Shown: positions 1-7,960 of the stretch, one piece after another
Layout of the letters: the number at the start of each line of letters is the position of its first letter
How positions within the stretch are numbered: position 1 is the stretch's first letter
NCBI GenBank assembly: GCA_019237415.1
Contig: JAFAHD010000058.1
Coordinates: forward strand, 1 to 36,978
Source: Vulcanimicrobiota bacterium
GTDB lineage: Bacteria > Vulcanimicrobiota > Vulcanimicrobiia > Eremiobacterales > Eremiobacteraceae
Direction: 5' to 3'
DNA length: 36,978 nucleotides
Notes under the pieces: generated by a model
The model's database searches: none
What the model was told of the DNA's origin: nothing
Seen by the model: only the letters and a program-made list of their open reading frames with translations
Program-made: the position numbers and the translations under genes

Positions 1-70
1 ACGTCTGGCGTGAACATTTCGCGGGCACATGACGTAATAAGAAGTAGGGGGACAATACTGGAGCAGTCCG

Positions 71-220
71 ATGCAAGGCATACTCGTCTTCAACACCCTG
101 GCCGAAGCAGTCGCCAGCGGCTTCGAGGTCTTCGACCGGACTCCGGACGGCTATCTGGTGCGCAAGCGCACTGAGCGCGGCTGGGCTATCGCGCTCGCCA
201 AACAGCACAAAGCGGCATAG
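71..220 (+). CDS. Small hypothetical protein (49 aa), missed by the ORF track
   Basis: The frame opens with ATG at 71, begins MQGILVFNTLAEAVASGFEV and ends in TAG at 220. A GGAG Shine-Dalgarno motif sits 7 bases before the ATG, and a clear hairpin terminator follows 35 bases after the stop, so the unit looks like a complete monocistronic gene. The product is short, mixed and charged, with no signal peptide or membrane segment. The C-terminal half is basic (VRKRTERGWAIALAKQHKAA). I do not recognise a family and assign no function. The codon use matches the neighbouring genes. Confidence 0.6.
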   Translation: MQGILVFNTLAEAVASGFEVFDRTPDGYLVRKRTERGWAIALAKQHKAA

Positions 221-255
221 GGACGCCGCCTGCCGAGCGGAGCTCGGAGAAACGA

Positions 256-291
256 AATCGAGGTGGACCATGGTCCGCCTCGATTCTTTTT
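256..291 (+). terminator. Rho-independent terminator, probably bidirectional
   Basis: AATCGAGGTGGACC and GGTCCGCCTCGATT form a 14-bp stem (one G-T pair) around an AT turn, followed by CTTTTTT on the plus strand. On the minus strand the stem is followed by TCGTTTC, so it may also stop transcription from the convergent SIMPL gene ending at 406. Confidence 0.8.
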
Positions 292-405
292 GCAGACGCC
301 GTGTCGCGCGGGGTGCGCTGCGCAGCACGGCGTCCTCAACTTATAACGCGCAGGCCATCAAAGATGTTTCGCCGCGTTTGCGCCGGTCGTGCGCTTGCTC
401 GGGGT

Positions 406-1164
406 TCAATGAGTCACCAAATACGTCACGGTCACGTCTGCGCTTATCGTGCCGGTGCCCGGCTCTACCGGTGGCGGCGCAGGTGCGGCAACGGCTGCGG
501 CCGCGCGGAAGAGCGGCATGACCGGCTGCGGAGCGGCCTGATTGCCGACGTTGATCGATGTGACCGAACCGAGCTTGACGCCGGCAGCGGTTGCGGCCGC
601 CTGCGCGAGGTCGCGTGCGTTCTTGACCGCGCGCTCGACTGCTTGCTGGTAGAGCGCATCGCGCCGGCTCGTGTCGAACGTGAGGCCGTACGACTGGTTG
701 GCGCCGGCGCGAATGCCGGTGTCGATCGCCGTGCCTGCCTTGTCCACCGAGGTTTTCAGATTGACGCTTTCAGAAGCGACGTACGCCGCGCTCACATTCT
801 GCGCGGGCTGGCGATAGTAGAGATTGAACCCTGTCGTCGTGATGTCGGCGGCGCTAATGCCGAGGTTCTTCAGCGCGGCGATGACGGCGTTTGCTCGTGT
901 GGCAATGCCTGCAGCCGCGGCTGAAGCGGTGCTGGCCTCGCCCTCGACGCCGAGCGTCAGGTGCACCTCGTCTGGGGTATAGTCAACTTGACCGCTGGCC
1001 TGCACGGAGAGCCAGCCCGGCTGGTTCATCCAGAGCGCCTTGATCACCGCTGCGTTGCGCGATCCCGGCATTGCAACGTCCTGAGCGGTCGTCGTAGCGG
1101 CGAAGGCCGGCGCGGCGAGCGCGATCGCGCCGGATATGGATATCACAACGAATGCGCGTATCAT
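406..1164 (-). CDS. SIMPL-domain (DUF541) secreted protein
   Basis: The track ORF starts far upstream, but the real protein begins at ATG 1164 (MIRAFVVISISG), preceded by AAGGAG with a 6-base spacer. This gives 252 residues. Residues 1-23 form a signal peptide ending AFA, so the protein is exported. The rest is a SIMPL/DUF541 domain, with the typical beginning LSVQASGQVDYTPDEVHLTL and the middle motif ITTTGFNLYY. Members are periplasmic or surface proteins of unclear biochemical role, often linked to stress. Its ATG overlaps the stop of thpR upstream (ATGA), so the two are co-translated. The C-terminus is Ala/Pro-rich before a final beta strand. Confidence 0.85.
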   Translation of the reverse strand: MIRAFVVISISGAIALAAPAFAATTTAQDVAMPGSRNAAVIKALWMNQPGWLSVQASGQVDYTPDEVHLTLGVEGEASTASAAAAGIATRANAVIAALKNLGISAADITTTGFNLYYRQPAQNVSAAYVASESVNLKTSVDKAGTAIDTGIRAGANQSYGLTFDTSRRDALYQQAVERAVKNARDLAQAAATAAGVKLGSVTSINVGNQAAPQPVMPLFRAAAAVAAPAPPPVEPGTGTISADVTVTYLVTH

Positions 1165-1715
1165 CTTCTGCTCCTTGTCGTCTGAAGCGGCGCGGTCGAG
1201 CGTCTTTCGTACCGAGTCGTCGGTCCCGCGGGGACGCTTTCGAACAGCGCGAGCTCGCGTACTGCCAAGATACATGGCAGTTCGGTTTCGATGCGCGCGA
1301 GCGTCCCAAGGCCGTTCCGCGCTCGCGCGACAGTGACGTGCGCGAGCGCCTCGTGTTCGAACACAACGCCGAGTGCTTCGTACTGCGCGCGAACGGCCGC
1401 GGCGCATGCCGCGAAGCCCGGCTGCGGGCGGGAGCATCTCAGCGCGATGATGCGCGGCTTGCGGGAATCGCCGAATGGACCGAGACAGTCGAACTCGATG
1501 GCGAAAGGCGGACAAGCATCGGCCGCCCGCGCGAGCGCGTCCTCAAACGCATCAAGGCGCTGCGTGTCGACCTTGCCGAGATAGGCAACCGTGACGTGCA
1601 GCTTTTCCGGACGCTCCAAGCGCAGCTGTGGACCGGCAGCCGCCAAATCGCCCATGGCGCGAACGAGCGCGCCGCGCGCCACGTCATCAATCTCGATCGC
1701 GACGAACAGCGCCAT
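1161..1715 (-). CDS. thpR: RNA 2',3'-cyclic phosphodiesterase (2'-5' RNA ligase family)
   Basis: This 184-residue 2H phosphoesterase carries both catalytic HxTx motifs: HVTV at residues 40-43 and HVTV at 126-129, with the usual spacing between the two lobes. The N-terminus MALFVAIEIDD is the canonical first strand (family: LFVAI or FIAI). ThpR-type enzymes open 2',3'-cyclic phosphates on RNA ends and were first described as 2'-5' ligases; the cellular substrate here is unknown. The stop overlaps the start of the SIMPL gene by the ATGA arrangement, forming a two-gene minus-strand operon. The last 20 residues are basic, disordered and not part of the fold. Confidence 0.88.
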   Translation of the reverse strand: MALFVAIEIDDVARGALVRAMGDLAAAGPQLRLERPEKLHVTVAYLGKVDTQRLDAFEDALARAADACPPFAIEFDCLGPFGDSRKPRIIALRCSRPQPGFAACAAAVRAQYEALGVVFEHEALAHVTVARARNGLGTLARIETELPCILAVRELALFESVPAGPTTRYERRSTAPLQTTRSRR

Positions 1716-1916
1716 GCAAAGCGGTTAGTGCCCGCACCGCGCGGCTCCCGGCAGGCGGGCTCTCACGGCCGGTTAATGTGCTGCTTGCTCGCCCGGGGGT
1801 ATCCTTAAGACCTGGAGCGCTCGGGCGCACGCCGAGGCTCGACCTCTTAGCGGGCGACGCACGTGAGAGTCGCAGTGCTAACCACCCGTCGCTGGACACG
1901 ACAGGAGCACCGCACA
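1716..1916. other. Divergent intergenic region between thpR and the response regulator
   Basis: This 201-base gap must hold the promoters for both flanking units. I find no convincing -35/-10 pair. CTCACGGC at 1762 with TTAATG exactly 11 bases later resembles two units of the repeat array at 4080-4129, so it may be a weak binding site for the same regulator. The response-regulator ribosome binding site (AGGAG) is at its right end. Confidence 0.4.
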
Positions 1917-2621
1917 ATGTCGCACTCATCTCTCCCCTCCCACGCGGCCGAACAGGCCAAACGCAAGATCCTCGTCGTCGAAGACGACATCCAAATCGCC
2001 AAAGTCCTGCGCCTCGAGCTCGAGCATGAAGGCTTCGAAGTCGAGGTGTGCGGCGATGGCGCGAGCGCCATCGAACGGGCGCTCAAGGGCCCCGACCTCA
2101 TCATCCTCGACCTGTTGCTGCCGCGCATCGACGGCCTCGAAGTCTGTCGCCGGGTGCGCCGCCATTCGTCTGTGCCGATCATCATGCTCACCGCCAAAGA
2201 TGCCGTGCCGGATCGCATCACCGGGCTGGACACCGGCGCAAACGACTATCTCGCCAAACCGTTCTCGATCGACGAACTGCTGGCGCGCATCCGCGTGCAG
2301 CTGCGCGAGCGCGAGCCCGGCGAGCGCGTGCTCGACATCAAAGACCTCAAGCTCAACCGCGACACGCACGAAGTATGGCGCGCCGGGCGTCCGATCAGCC
2401 TGACCGCCAAGGAGTTCTCGCTGCTCGAGTTCCTCATGATGTACCCGAACAAAGTGCACACGCGCGACGAGATCTTCAACAGCGTGTGGGGCTCGGATTT
2501 CTTAGGCGAATCGAACTTGATCGACGTCTACATCCGGTATCTGCGCAACAAAGTGGACGACGCCGCCGATGAGAAGCTCATCCAGACCGTCAGAGGTGTC
2601 GGCTACGCCCTCCGCGCGTAA
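1917..2621 (+). CDS. OmpR/PhoB-family response regulator
   Basis: The start is placed at ATG 1917 (MSHSSLPS), because AGGAG lies 9 bases upstream; the GTG of the track ORF (1863) has no such signal. The product has 234 residues. The receiver domain spans about residues 18-130, with the acidic pair VVEDD, phospho-acceptor Asp65 in LIILDLLLP, the Thr in MLTAKD and the conserved Lys in AKPF. The C-terminal winged helix (about 140-232) has the hallmark ISLTAKEFSLLEFL and ends VRGVGYALRA. It should be phosphorylated by the kinase encoded immediately downstream, whose ORF overlaps this one. The likely targets are its own operon and the secreted genes that follow. Confidence 0.93.
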   Translation: MSHSSLPSHAAEQAKRKILVVEDDIQIAKVLRLELEHEGFEVEVCGDGASAIERALKGPDLIILDLLLPRIDGLEVCRRVRRHSSVPIIMLTAKDAVPDRITGLDTGANDYLAKPFSIDELLARIRVQLREREPGERVLDIKDLKLNRDTHEVWRAGRPISLTAKEFSLLEFLMMYPNKVHTRDEIFNSVWGSDFLGESNLIDVYIRYLRNKVDDAADEKLIQTVRGVGYALRA

Positions 2622-4071
2622 CCGCGCGACAACACCGCCGTTTTTCGAAAGCCTGCGCTGGCGACTGAGCTTCTGGTATGTCGCGGCCGTCGCAGCGCTG
2701 CTGTTCCTGTTCGCGGCGATCGTGCTGTTGGGCGCATACCGCGTGCTCTATCTCTCCGCCGCGCAGCGCATCGAGGGCGCCTCGATGGCGCTGCAATCGT
2801 ACGCGCGCGCAGGCAATCCGCTGTTCGGCTCGGCATCGATCATCGAACTGCTGTCGCAGCAAAGCCAGCTCGACACGTTCGCCGGCCCGGGCTTATACGT
2901 CGAGGCGTTCAACCCGAGCGGCGCGCGCATCGGCGGCAGCACGAACCTCGCCGATGCCGACTTGCCGACCACCGGTTACAAGCGTTGGCATATGGAGGGC
3001 ATCGCGGCGGGCGATTGGGGCAAGGCCAACACCGCGCTCGGTCCGGTGCTCGCCCACTGGCATACGATCTCGGAGAACGGCAAGCCGGTGGCGACGGTGT
3101 ACGTCGCCGAGTCGCTCGCCAACGTGGACCAGGCCCTTGGCTCGTTCGCGACGTTCTTGTTGCTGAGCTTCATCGGCGCAGTGATCTTGATCGTGCTGTC
3201 AGGCGTCTGGCTGTCGCGCACCGCGATCGGCCCGATCAATGAGATCTCGCAGGCGGTCCAAGAGATCGGCGGCACAGATCTTGCCAAGCGCTTGAACTGG
3301 ACAGGCCGGCGCGACGAGCTGGGACGGCTCGCCGCGCAATTCGACGACATGCTTGCGCGGTTGGAAGCCGCGTTTTCTCGCGAGCGGCGCTTCATCTCGG
3401 ACGCATCCCACGAGCTCAAGCCGCCGCTCACCGTGATCAACGCCAACGCGCAAATGCTGGAACGCTGGGGCGACCGCGACGAGCACGTGCGGCGCGAAGG
3501 GCTGGAAGCGATACGCGCGGAGAGCGCGCAGATGGCGCGCGTCATCAACGCGATGCTCACGCTTGCGAAGACCGATACGGGAACGGCCCTCGAAGTTGAG
3601 CCGCTCGACTTGCGCGCGGTCGTCACCGACGTCGCGAACACGCTGCGTCCGCGCGCCGCGGAGAAGGGGCTCACGCTCGACGCGCGCTGCAGCGGCGACA
3701 CGTACGTGCTGGGCGAGCCCGGTCTGCTGCGCCAGCTCGTTGTGAATCTCACCGAAAACGCGATCAAGTTCACGAGCTCGGGAGGCGTCACGATCTCGAC
3801 GAGCGCGCAGAACTCTCACGCGCGCATCGACGTCAGCGACACGGGCTCGGGCATCCCAGCGGACGCGTTGCCGCACATCTTTGAACGCTTCTACCGCGCC
3901 GACCCCGCACACTCGCGCTCGATCGAAGGAACCGGCTTGGGGCTCGCAGTGGTGCGCAGCATCGTGCGCGCGCACGGCGGCGACGTCTCGGTTAAGAGCG
4001 CCATTGGCGAGGGCACGACGATCTCGGTCACCCTGCCCGCACTCGTGCTCTCCAGCGACGGCGACGCATGA
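2569..4071 (+). CDS. Membrane sensor histidine kinase (HAMP-HisKA-HATPase)
   Basis: The protein is up to 500 residues long. The start is uncertain: ATG 2569 overlaps the regulator gene by 53 bases, while GTG 2596 would overlap by 26, and neither has a good ribosome binding site. It has a membrane segment at about 35-58, an extracytoplasmic sensor region to about 185, a second membrane segment at about 187-210, then HAMP, HisKA and HATPase_c domains. The H-box reads SHELKPPLTV with the phospho-His near residue 281. N, G1, F and G2 boxes are visible (NLTENAIKF, DTGSGIP, FERFYR, GTGLGLAVV). The residue four after His is Pro, where HisKA kinases usually have Thr or Asn, which is the position needed for phosphatase activity. 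It is the partner of the preceding regulator. Confidence 0.93.
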   Translation: MRSSSRPSEVSATPSARNRATTPPFFESLRWRLSFWYVAAVAALLFLFAAIVLLGAYRVLYLSAAQRIEGASMALQSYARAGNPLFGSASIIELLSQQSQLDTFAGPGLYVEAFNPSGARIGGSTNLADADLPTTGYKRWHMEGIAAGDWGKANTALGPVLAHWHTISENGKPVATVYVAESLANVDQALGSFATFLLLSFIGAVILIVLSGVWLSRTAIGPINEISQAVQEIGGTDLAKRLNWTGRRDELGRLAAQFDDMLARLEAAFSRERRFISDASHELKPPLTVINANAQMLERWGDRDEHVRREGLEAIRAESAQMARVINAMLTLAKTDTGTALEVEPLDLRAVVTDVANTLRPRAAEKGLTLDARCSGDTYVLGEPGLLRQLVVNLTENAIKFTSSGGVTISTSAQNSHARIDVSDTGSGIPADALPHIFERFYRADPAHSRSIEGTGLGLAVVRSIVRAHGGDVSVKSAIGEGTTISVTLPALVLSSDGDA

Positions 4072-4079
4072 GCGCGCCT

Positions 4080-4129
4080 TTCACCCCCGGCTCACGGCGG
4101 ACTCACGCAGGCTTCATGCGTGACTCGCC
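4080..4129 (+). promoter_or_regulatory. Array of five 11-bp direct repeats, candidate response-regulator binding site
   Basis: TCAC, TCAC, TCAC, TCAT and TCGC start at 4081, 4092, 4103, 4114 and 4125, exactly 11 bases apart, inside hexamers TTCACC, CTCACG, CTCACG, TTCATG and CTCGCC. OmpR/PhoB-type regulators bind tandem direct repeats at one-helical-turn (about 11 bp) spacing. The array begins 9 bases after the kinase stop and lies about 55 bases upstream of the next gene. An 11-base direct repeat, CCTTTCACCCC, also occurs at 4077 and 4167. Binding by the neighbouring regulator is inferred, not shown. Confidence 0.5.
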
Positions 4130-4184
4130 GCCGCACGGTAAGGTCAGGCCGAGAGGGGCCCGCGGCCCTTTCACCCCGACCTTT

Positions 4185-5117
4185 ATGAAGCGCTTCAATC
4201 ATCTCGCCATCGCGGTCGCCGCGCTGGCGGCACCGCTGCTCATCGTCTTGTCGGCCAAAGCCGACCTGGCGCAGCTCAACGATGGCGCGCCGGTGGTCCG
4301 GATCCAGTCGAATGGCGGCCGGATCCTCGTTCATCCTGGCGAGCCGGATGGCGTCGTGCGCATTCCAGGCAACGCGCCCGGCGTGCAGATGAATCGGTTT
4401 GATGTGCCGGCGCAGGCGTCGGTGTGCGTGCCGCGGCCGCAGGCGTTGATGCCGCGCCGTGGTGGAAGGCCAGGTCTCGCGCCACCGCCGCCGCAGCCTG
4501 CGTGCGTGCCGCACAACTTCAACCTGCGCCCCGGCCCGCATGGCGTCGCGATCAACAATCCAGGCAGCGATATAGAAGTCGGCGTTCCCAATCGCACGGA
4601 GCTGATGTACATCCAAGGTGGGACGAGCCCTGTCACGATGGAGCGCACGCGCGGTCCGTTCTTCATCACCGGTCAGAACGATGTGATTCTGCACGGCGTC
4701 GCCGGCGCGGGAACCGTTCTGACGCTCGGCAACATCGATGCTCGCAACCCCCAAGGCAATCTCACCGCCGGAACGCTCAACGGGCACATCACGCTCGTCT
4801 CCAACGCCGCGCTCGACAAGGCGACGCTGGTGGACCGCGATACCGGCGACATCGACTGGACGATCGAGGGCGTCGGCGGCGGACCATATCGCGTGCAGAG
4901 CGGCTCGGGGACCGCGCGCCTGTACGTGCGGCCGGGCGTCGGCGCCAACATCACTGCGACGAGCCTGGGCGGAACTGTGAACAACCTGCTGGATCCATCG
5001 ATCGCTGAAGTCGGCGTCTCGCGGCCGCACGCCGTGTCGATGACCGTCAATGGGGGCGGCGCGCAGATCACGGTCAACAGCGAAAGCGGCAACATCGTCA
5101 TCGCTCCCGCGCCGTAA
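4185..5117 (+). CDS. Secreted beta-strand repeat protein (DUF4097/adhesin-like)
   Basis: I start the gene at ATG 4185 (MKRFNHLAIAVAALAAPLLIVLSAKA), because that gives a clean signal peptide; the track ORF adds 39 unlikely residues. The mature part of about 285 residues begins with a Pro/Arg-rich stretch. It continues with a run of short Gly/Asn/Thr-rich strands such as DTGDIDWTIEG and SESGNIVIAPAP, the pattern of DUF4097-type or other beta-solenoid surface proteins. No catalytic motif is visible. The gene lies directly downstream of the two-component system and the 11-bp repeat array, so it is a plausible regulatory target. No strong Shine-Dalgarno sequence precedes the ATG. Confidence 0.6.
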   Translation: MKRFNHLAIAVAALAAPLLIVLSAKADLAQLNDGAPVVRIQSNGGRILVHPGEPDGVVRIPGNAPGVQMNRFDVPAQASVCVPRPQALMPRRGGRPGLAPPPPQPACVPHNFNLRPGPHGVAINNPGSDIEVGVPNRTELMYIQGGTSPVTMERTRGPFFITGQNDVILHGVAGAGTVLTLGNIDARNPQGNLTAGTLNGHITLVSNAALDKATLVDRDTGDIDWTIEGVGGGPYRVQSGSGTARLYVRPGVGANITATSLGGTVNNLLDPSIAEVGVSRPHAVSMTVNGGGAQITVNSESGNIVIAPAP

Positions 5118-5154
5118 CCTGGGATTGCCCGCGAGCGCGGCGAACTGCGACCGC

Positions 5155-6462
5155 GTGCTCCGCATCGCCGGTTTTGGTTTCGCGCTCGCGCTCATCGCCT
5201 TCGTCGCATTGACCTCGCCCGGACCGACCGCCGTCGTCGCGCAAGAAGGCGCGGGGCCGTCGTTCGTGCCGCAAGTCAACACCTCGGCAGCCAGTCCGAC
5301 GCCGGTGCAGACCGCGCTCCCCAATCCCATTTCGCGACCTGACGACGCGCACGGCATCACGCAGACGACGGCGCCGTATGCGCAGCCAAGCGCGTTTTCG
5401 CCGCCGCCGGTGCCGCCGGCGCTCTGGCTCTCGAACGATGCGTCGTTCAGCGTGCCGTGCGAGATGCACGGCGACCGGGTCTTCGTCAGCGTCGTCGTGG
5501 ACGGACGGCCCGAGCAATTCTTACTCGACTCCGCTGCGCCGTTCTCACTGATCGATCCGTCGTCCGCGCCGTCGCGCGACGCGCCGGTCAAACTCCACAC
5601 GCTGCAACTCGGCGAACTGCGCTTCAATTCGGTGAACGCGGGGGTGAGCCGCGTTGTCGCGCCCTCGGAAGCGTATCTTGGAAAACCAGCCGACGGCGTG
5701 CTCGGACAGGAGCTGTTCGCACGCTATCCGGTGAAGATCGATTTCCAGGCCTGCGCGCTCACGATCTTCCGCGATGCCCAGTCCGTGCCCGCGAGTCCGG
5801 CGCCCAACGACAGGACGTTCTCGATCCGGATAGTCAACGGCCAGCCGCAGATCGGCGTCGGTTTCGCAAGCGGCGTGACGCCGCAATTGGTGCTCGACAC
5901 CGGATCGGACGCGGACGCCGACATCACGCAGACGTTCTTGAACGAGAGCCACCTCGCGTTCATCTCCGCGATCACGGAGCTGCGGCGCTGGGTACCCGGC
6001 GGCTTGCTGAATGGTGACACGGCGCGCACGACGGCGTTTGTGCTCGGAGCCATGTCGTTCGACCGGCCGCTGATCGGCATCATCGACAGTACGAGCCGCA
6101 CGCCGGCCGGCTATCTCGGCAACGGGTTCTTGCGCAACTTCACCGTGCTGCTCAACGAGCCTGCGCTGCAGCTGACGCTGACGCCGGTCGCCGGGTTGCG
6201 GCGCTCGTCGTACGACCGCAGCGGCGCGTGGTTGATCTGGCGCAACGGTGCTGTGACGGTCAAGAGCGTGGTGCCGGAATCGCCGGCGAGCAAACTGTTG
6301 TCGCCCGGCGATCGCATCATCGCGCTCAACGGTCAGGTCGCGTTTGATCTGGACGGAGCGCGTACGATCCTCGCCGGACCGGCCGGATCGACCGTCGCGC
6401 TGACGTACGAGCATGGCGGGCGGCAGCGCGAGGGCTCGCTCGTGCTGAAATCGCTCTTATGA
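5155..6462 (+). CDS. Secreted retropepsin-like aspartyl protease with C-terminal PDZ domain
   Basis: I choose GTG 5155, which puts a hydrophobic signal (VLRIAGFGFALALIAFVALT) at the N-terminus. TTG 5125 is an alternative; the track start at 5050 would run 68 bases into the previous gene. The protein is about 435 residues: signal, Pro-rich linker to about residue 85, two retropepsin-like lobes, and a PDZ domain over the last 80 residues (SVVPESPASKLLSPGDRIIALNG). The second lobe has the catalytic signature VLDTGSDAD. In the first the equivalent is LLDSAAPFSL, where Gly is replaced by Ala. It probably acts in the envelope on unknown substrates. It is followed by an ATGA overlap with the hydrolase gene. 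Confidence 0.8.
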   Translation: MLRIAGFGFALALIAFVALTSPGPTAVVAQEGAGPSFVPQVNTSAASPTPVQTALPNPISRPDDAHGITQTTAPYAQPSAFSPPPVPPALWLSNDASFSVPCEMHGDRVFVSVVVDGRPEQFLLDSAAPFSLIDPSSAPSRDAPVKLHTLQLGELRFNSVNAGVSRVVAPSEAYLGKPADGVLGQELFARYPVKIDFQACALTIFRDAQSVPASPAPNDRTFSIRIVNGQPQIGVGFASGVTPQLVLDTGSDADADITQTFLNESHLAFISAITELRRWVPGGLLNGDTARTTAFVLGAMSFDRPLIGIIDSTSRTPAGYLGNGFLRNFTVLLNEPALQLTLTPVAGLRRSSYDRSGAWLIWRNGAVTVKSVVPESPASKLLSPGDRIIALNGQVAFDLDGARTILAGPAGSTVALTYEHGGRQREGSLVLKSLL

Positions 6463-7211
6463 GCATCCGCGTCCGCAATCTCTCCGCGATCGCGATCGAT
6501 CCCATCGAGTTTCCAAGCGCAGGCGGCACGGTGCGCGGCCTCTTCTACCATACCGGACGTACGGCGTCGTGCGCCGTGATCTGCCACGGCTACTCGTCGA
6601 GCAAACAGAACGTCGACCCGCTGGCCTATCATCTGGCGTCCGAAGGTTTCACGGCGCTCGCCTTCGATTTTCTGGGCCACAAGTTAGGAGCGAGTTCGCG
6701 CCCGCTTGTGCGCGCAGAGGATCTTGTGGTCAACGCGCTCGATGCGATCGCCTTCGCTCGCGGGCACGCGCTTGCCGGCCGGATCGTCGTCGGCGGCCAC
6801 AGCATGGGCGCCGCCACCGCGATCGGAGCAGCGCTGCAAGACGCCGGCGTGCAGGGCGTCTTTGCGCTATGCACGTCGCGCCACCGCGGCGCGCAGCTCG
6901 CAAGCGACGGCTTGGTGCGCGGCTTGATCAATCGCCGGGTCTATGTCGATGGCGCAGGCCCGGAAGAGATCACGGCGGCAATGGACGCGCACACGGCGCG
7001 CGCGGCTGAGGTCGCACCGCGCCCGATCCTCTTCGTCGCTGGTTCAAAGGACGCGCTCGTCGCGCCCTCGGCGGTCAAGCAGCTTTTCGACGAAGCGCGC
7101 GAGCCAAAGACCTATGAGCTGATCGAGGCCAACCACACCGATGCCGCGGAGCGATCCCGCTTCGTCGTGACGAGATGGCTGCGGGCCGCGGGGTTCGAAT
7201 ATGCCCTCTAG
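6459..7211 (+). CDS. Alpha/beta hydrolase (serine hydrolase)
   Basis: This cytoplasmic protein of 250 residues has the full alpha/beta-hydrolase toolkit: an oxyanion strand CHGYSSSK near residues 43-50, the nucleophile elbow GHSMG with Ser115, an acid residue in AGSKDALV and the catalytic His in EANHTD. Related families act on esters, peptides or thioesters; the substrate cannot be told from sequence. The start ATG overlaps the stop of the retropepsin-PDZ gene (ATGA), so expression is coupled. Length is normal for the fold without a lid domain. Confidence 0.85.
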   Translation: MSIRVRNLSAIAIDPIEFPSAGGTVRGLFYHTGRTASCAVICHGYSSSKQNVDPLAYHLASEGFTALAFDFLGHKLGASSRPLVRAEDLVVNALDAIAFARGHALAGRIVVGGHSMGAATAIGAALQDAGVQGVFALCTSRHRGAQLASDGLVRGLINRRVYVDGAGPEEITAAMDAHTARAAEVAPRPILFVAGSKDALVAPSAVKQLFDEAREPKTYELIEANHTDAAERSRFVVTRWLRAAGFEYAL

Positions 7212-7226
7212 ACAGGGGGATAAAGG

Positions 7227-7898
7227 ATGAACAAATCCTGGTTGGTCGCATGCGTTGCAATGCTTTCAATCGCATGGATCGTCGCGAGCGCCGGTGTATC
7301 GTCGCGCGCAGCAAACACGCCCGCGCCGACGCCGATGGTCTCGGTGACGACGCTGCCCGCGCTGCCGTCGCCCAGCGTGCCTACCGCACATCCTGTGACG
7401 CCGTCGGCGTCGCCGTTTGTCGTGCCGCCGTCCGCAGCCGCTAGCTCGACGCAGCAACCCGCGATGCCGCCCGCAGGGACGTTCATCCTCGTCAACGGCG
7501 CCGTCGCGAATCCGATGTACGTGACGCTCGATCAACTGCAAAAGATGCGTCCGATTTCGATCACGCAAAAAGTGTCTGGCCACGGTATTCTGACCGTCAC
7601 CGGCGTCGCGCTGCCCGCCGTCATCAATCTCGCGCAACCGACGGTCACCGGCGGTACGGATACATCGCCGAGCGCCTACGCATTTGTCACAGGGTTGTCA
7701 TCGCAGACAGCGATCGTCGCGTTTCCGGAATTCGAGCGGTCGTTTGGCGGCAAACTCGTGCTACTCGCCTACCTCATCAACGGCAAGCCGCCGAAGACCG
7801 GTGCCGCGACGCTCATCGTGCAGGGCGATGCGAGCGGCGGTCGATTCATCGAGGGCGTGACACACATCCTGATCGTGCAGCCCAGCCCAAGCCCGTAG
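7227..7898 (+). CDS. Secreted protein with a SUOX-like (oxidoreductase molybdopterin-binding) fold
   Basis: The protein has 223 residues with an N-terminal signal (MNKSWLVACVAMLSIAWIVASAG), then about 60 residues of Pro/Ser/Thr-rich linker. The C-terminal 135 residues resemble the PF00174 sulfite-oxidase fold: VTLDQLQKM, TVTGVALPAVI, then FERSFGGKLVLLAYLINGKPP and a closing GRFIEGVTHILIV. The domain is short and lacks the catalytic Cys, so it probably does not bind molybdopterin. AGGGGG lies 9 bases before the ATG, and the gene starts 15 bases after the hydrolase stop, likely in the same operon. Fold recognised by eye; function unknown. Confidence 0.65.
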   Translation: MNKSWLVACVAMLSIAWIVASAGVSSRAANTPAPTPMVSVTTLPALPSPSVPTAHPVTPSASPFVVPPSAAASSTQQPAMPPAGTFILVNGAVANPMYVTLDQLQKMRPISITQKVSGHGILTVTGVALPAVINLAQPTVTGGTDTSPSAYAFVTGLSSQTAIVAFPEFERSFGGKLVLLAYLINGKPPKTGAATLIVQGDASGGRFIEGVTHILIVQPSPSP

Positions 7899-7913
7899 AA
7901 GTCGGAGCCGGGA

Positions 7914-7943
7914 TTGCTGGCGCCGGGCGCGGTATGCTATAGT
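7914..7943 (+). promoter_or_regulatory. Sigma-70-type promoter for tRNA-Ala with extended -10
   Basis: TTGCTG at 7914-7919 and TATAGT at 7938-7943 are separated by 18 bases. The -10 is preceded by TGC, an extended -10 element. Transcription would start near 7950, about 11 bases before the tRNA. An overlapping TATGCT at 7933 is an alternative -10. Confidence 0.7.
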
Positions 7944-7960
7944 ACCGTTTTGGACCCCGT

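Noticed and set aside
1863-1916. GTG start of the response regulator in the track
   Set aside because: The ATG at 1917 has AGGAG 9 bases upstream, and the extra 18 residues are not typical of the family.
4092-5627. 511-aa minus-strand ORF
   Set aside because: Shadow of the secreted protein and retropepsin genes; low-complexity, with no ribosome binding site.
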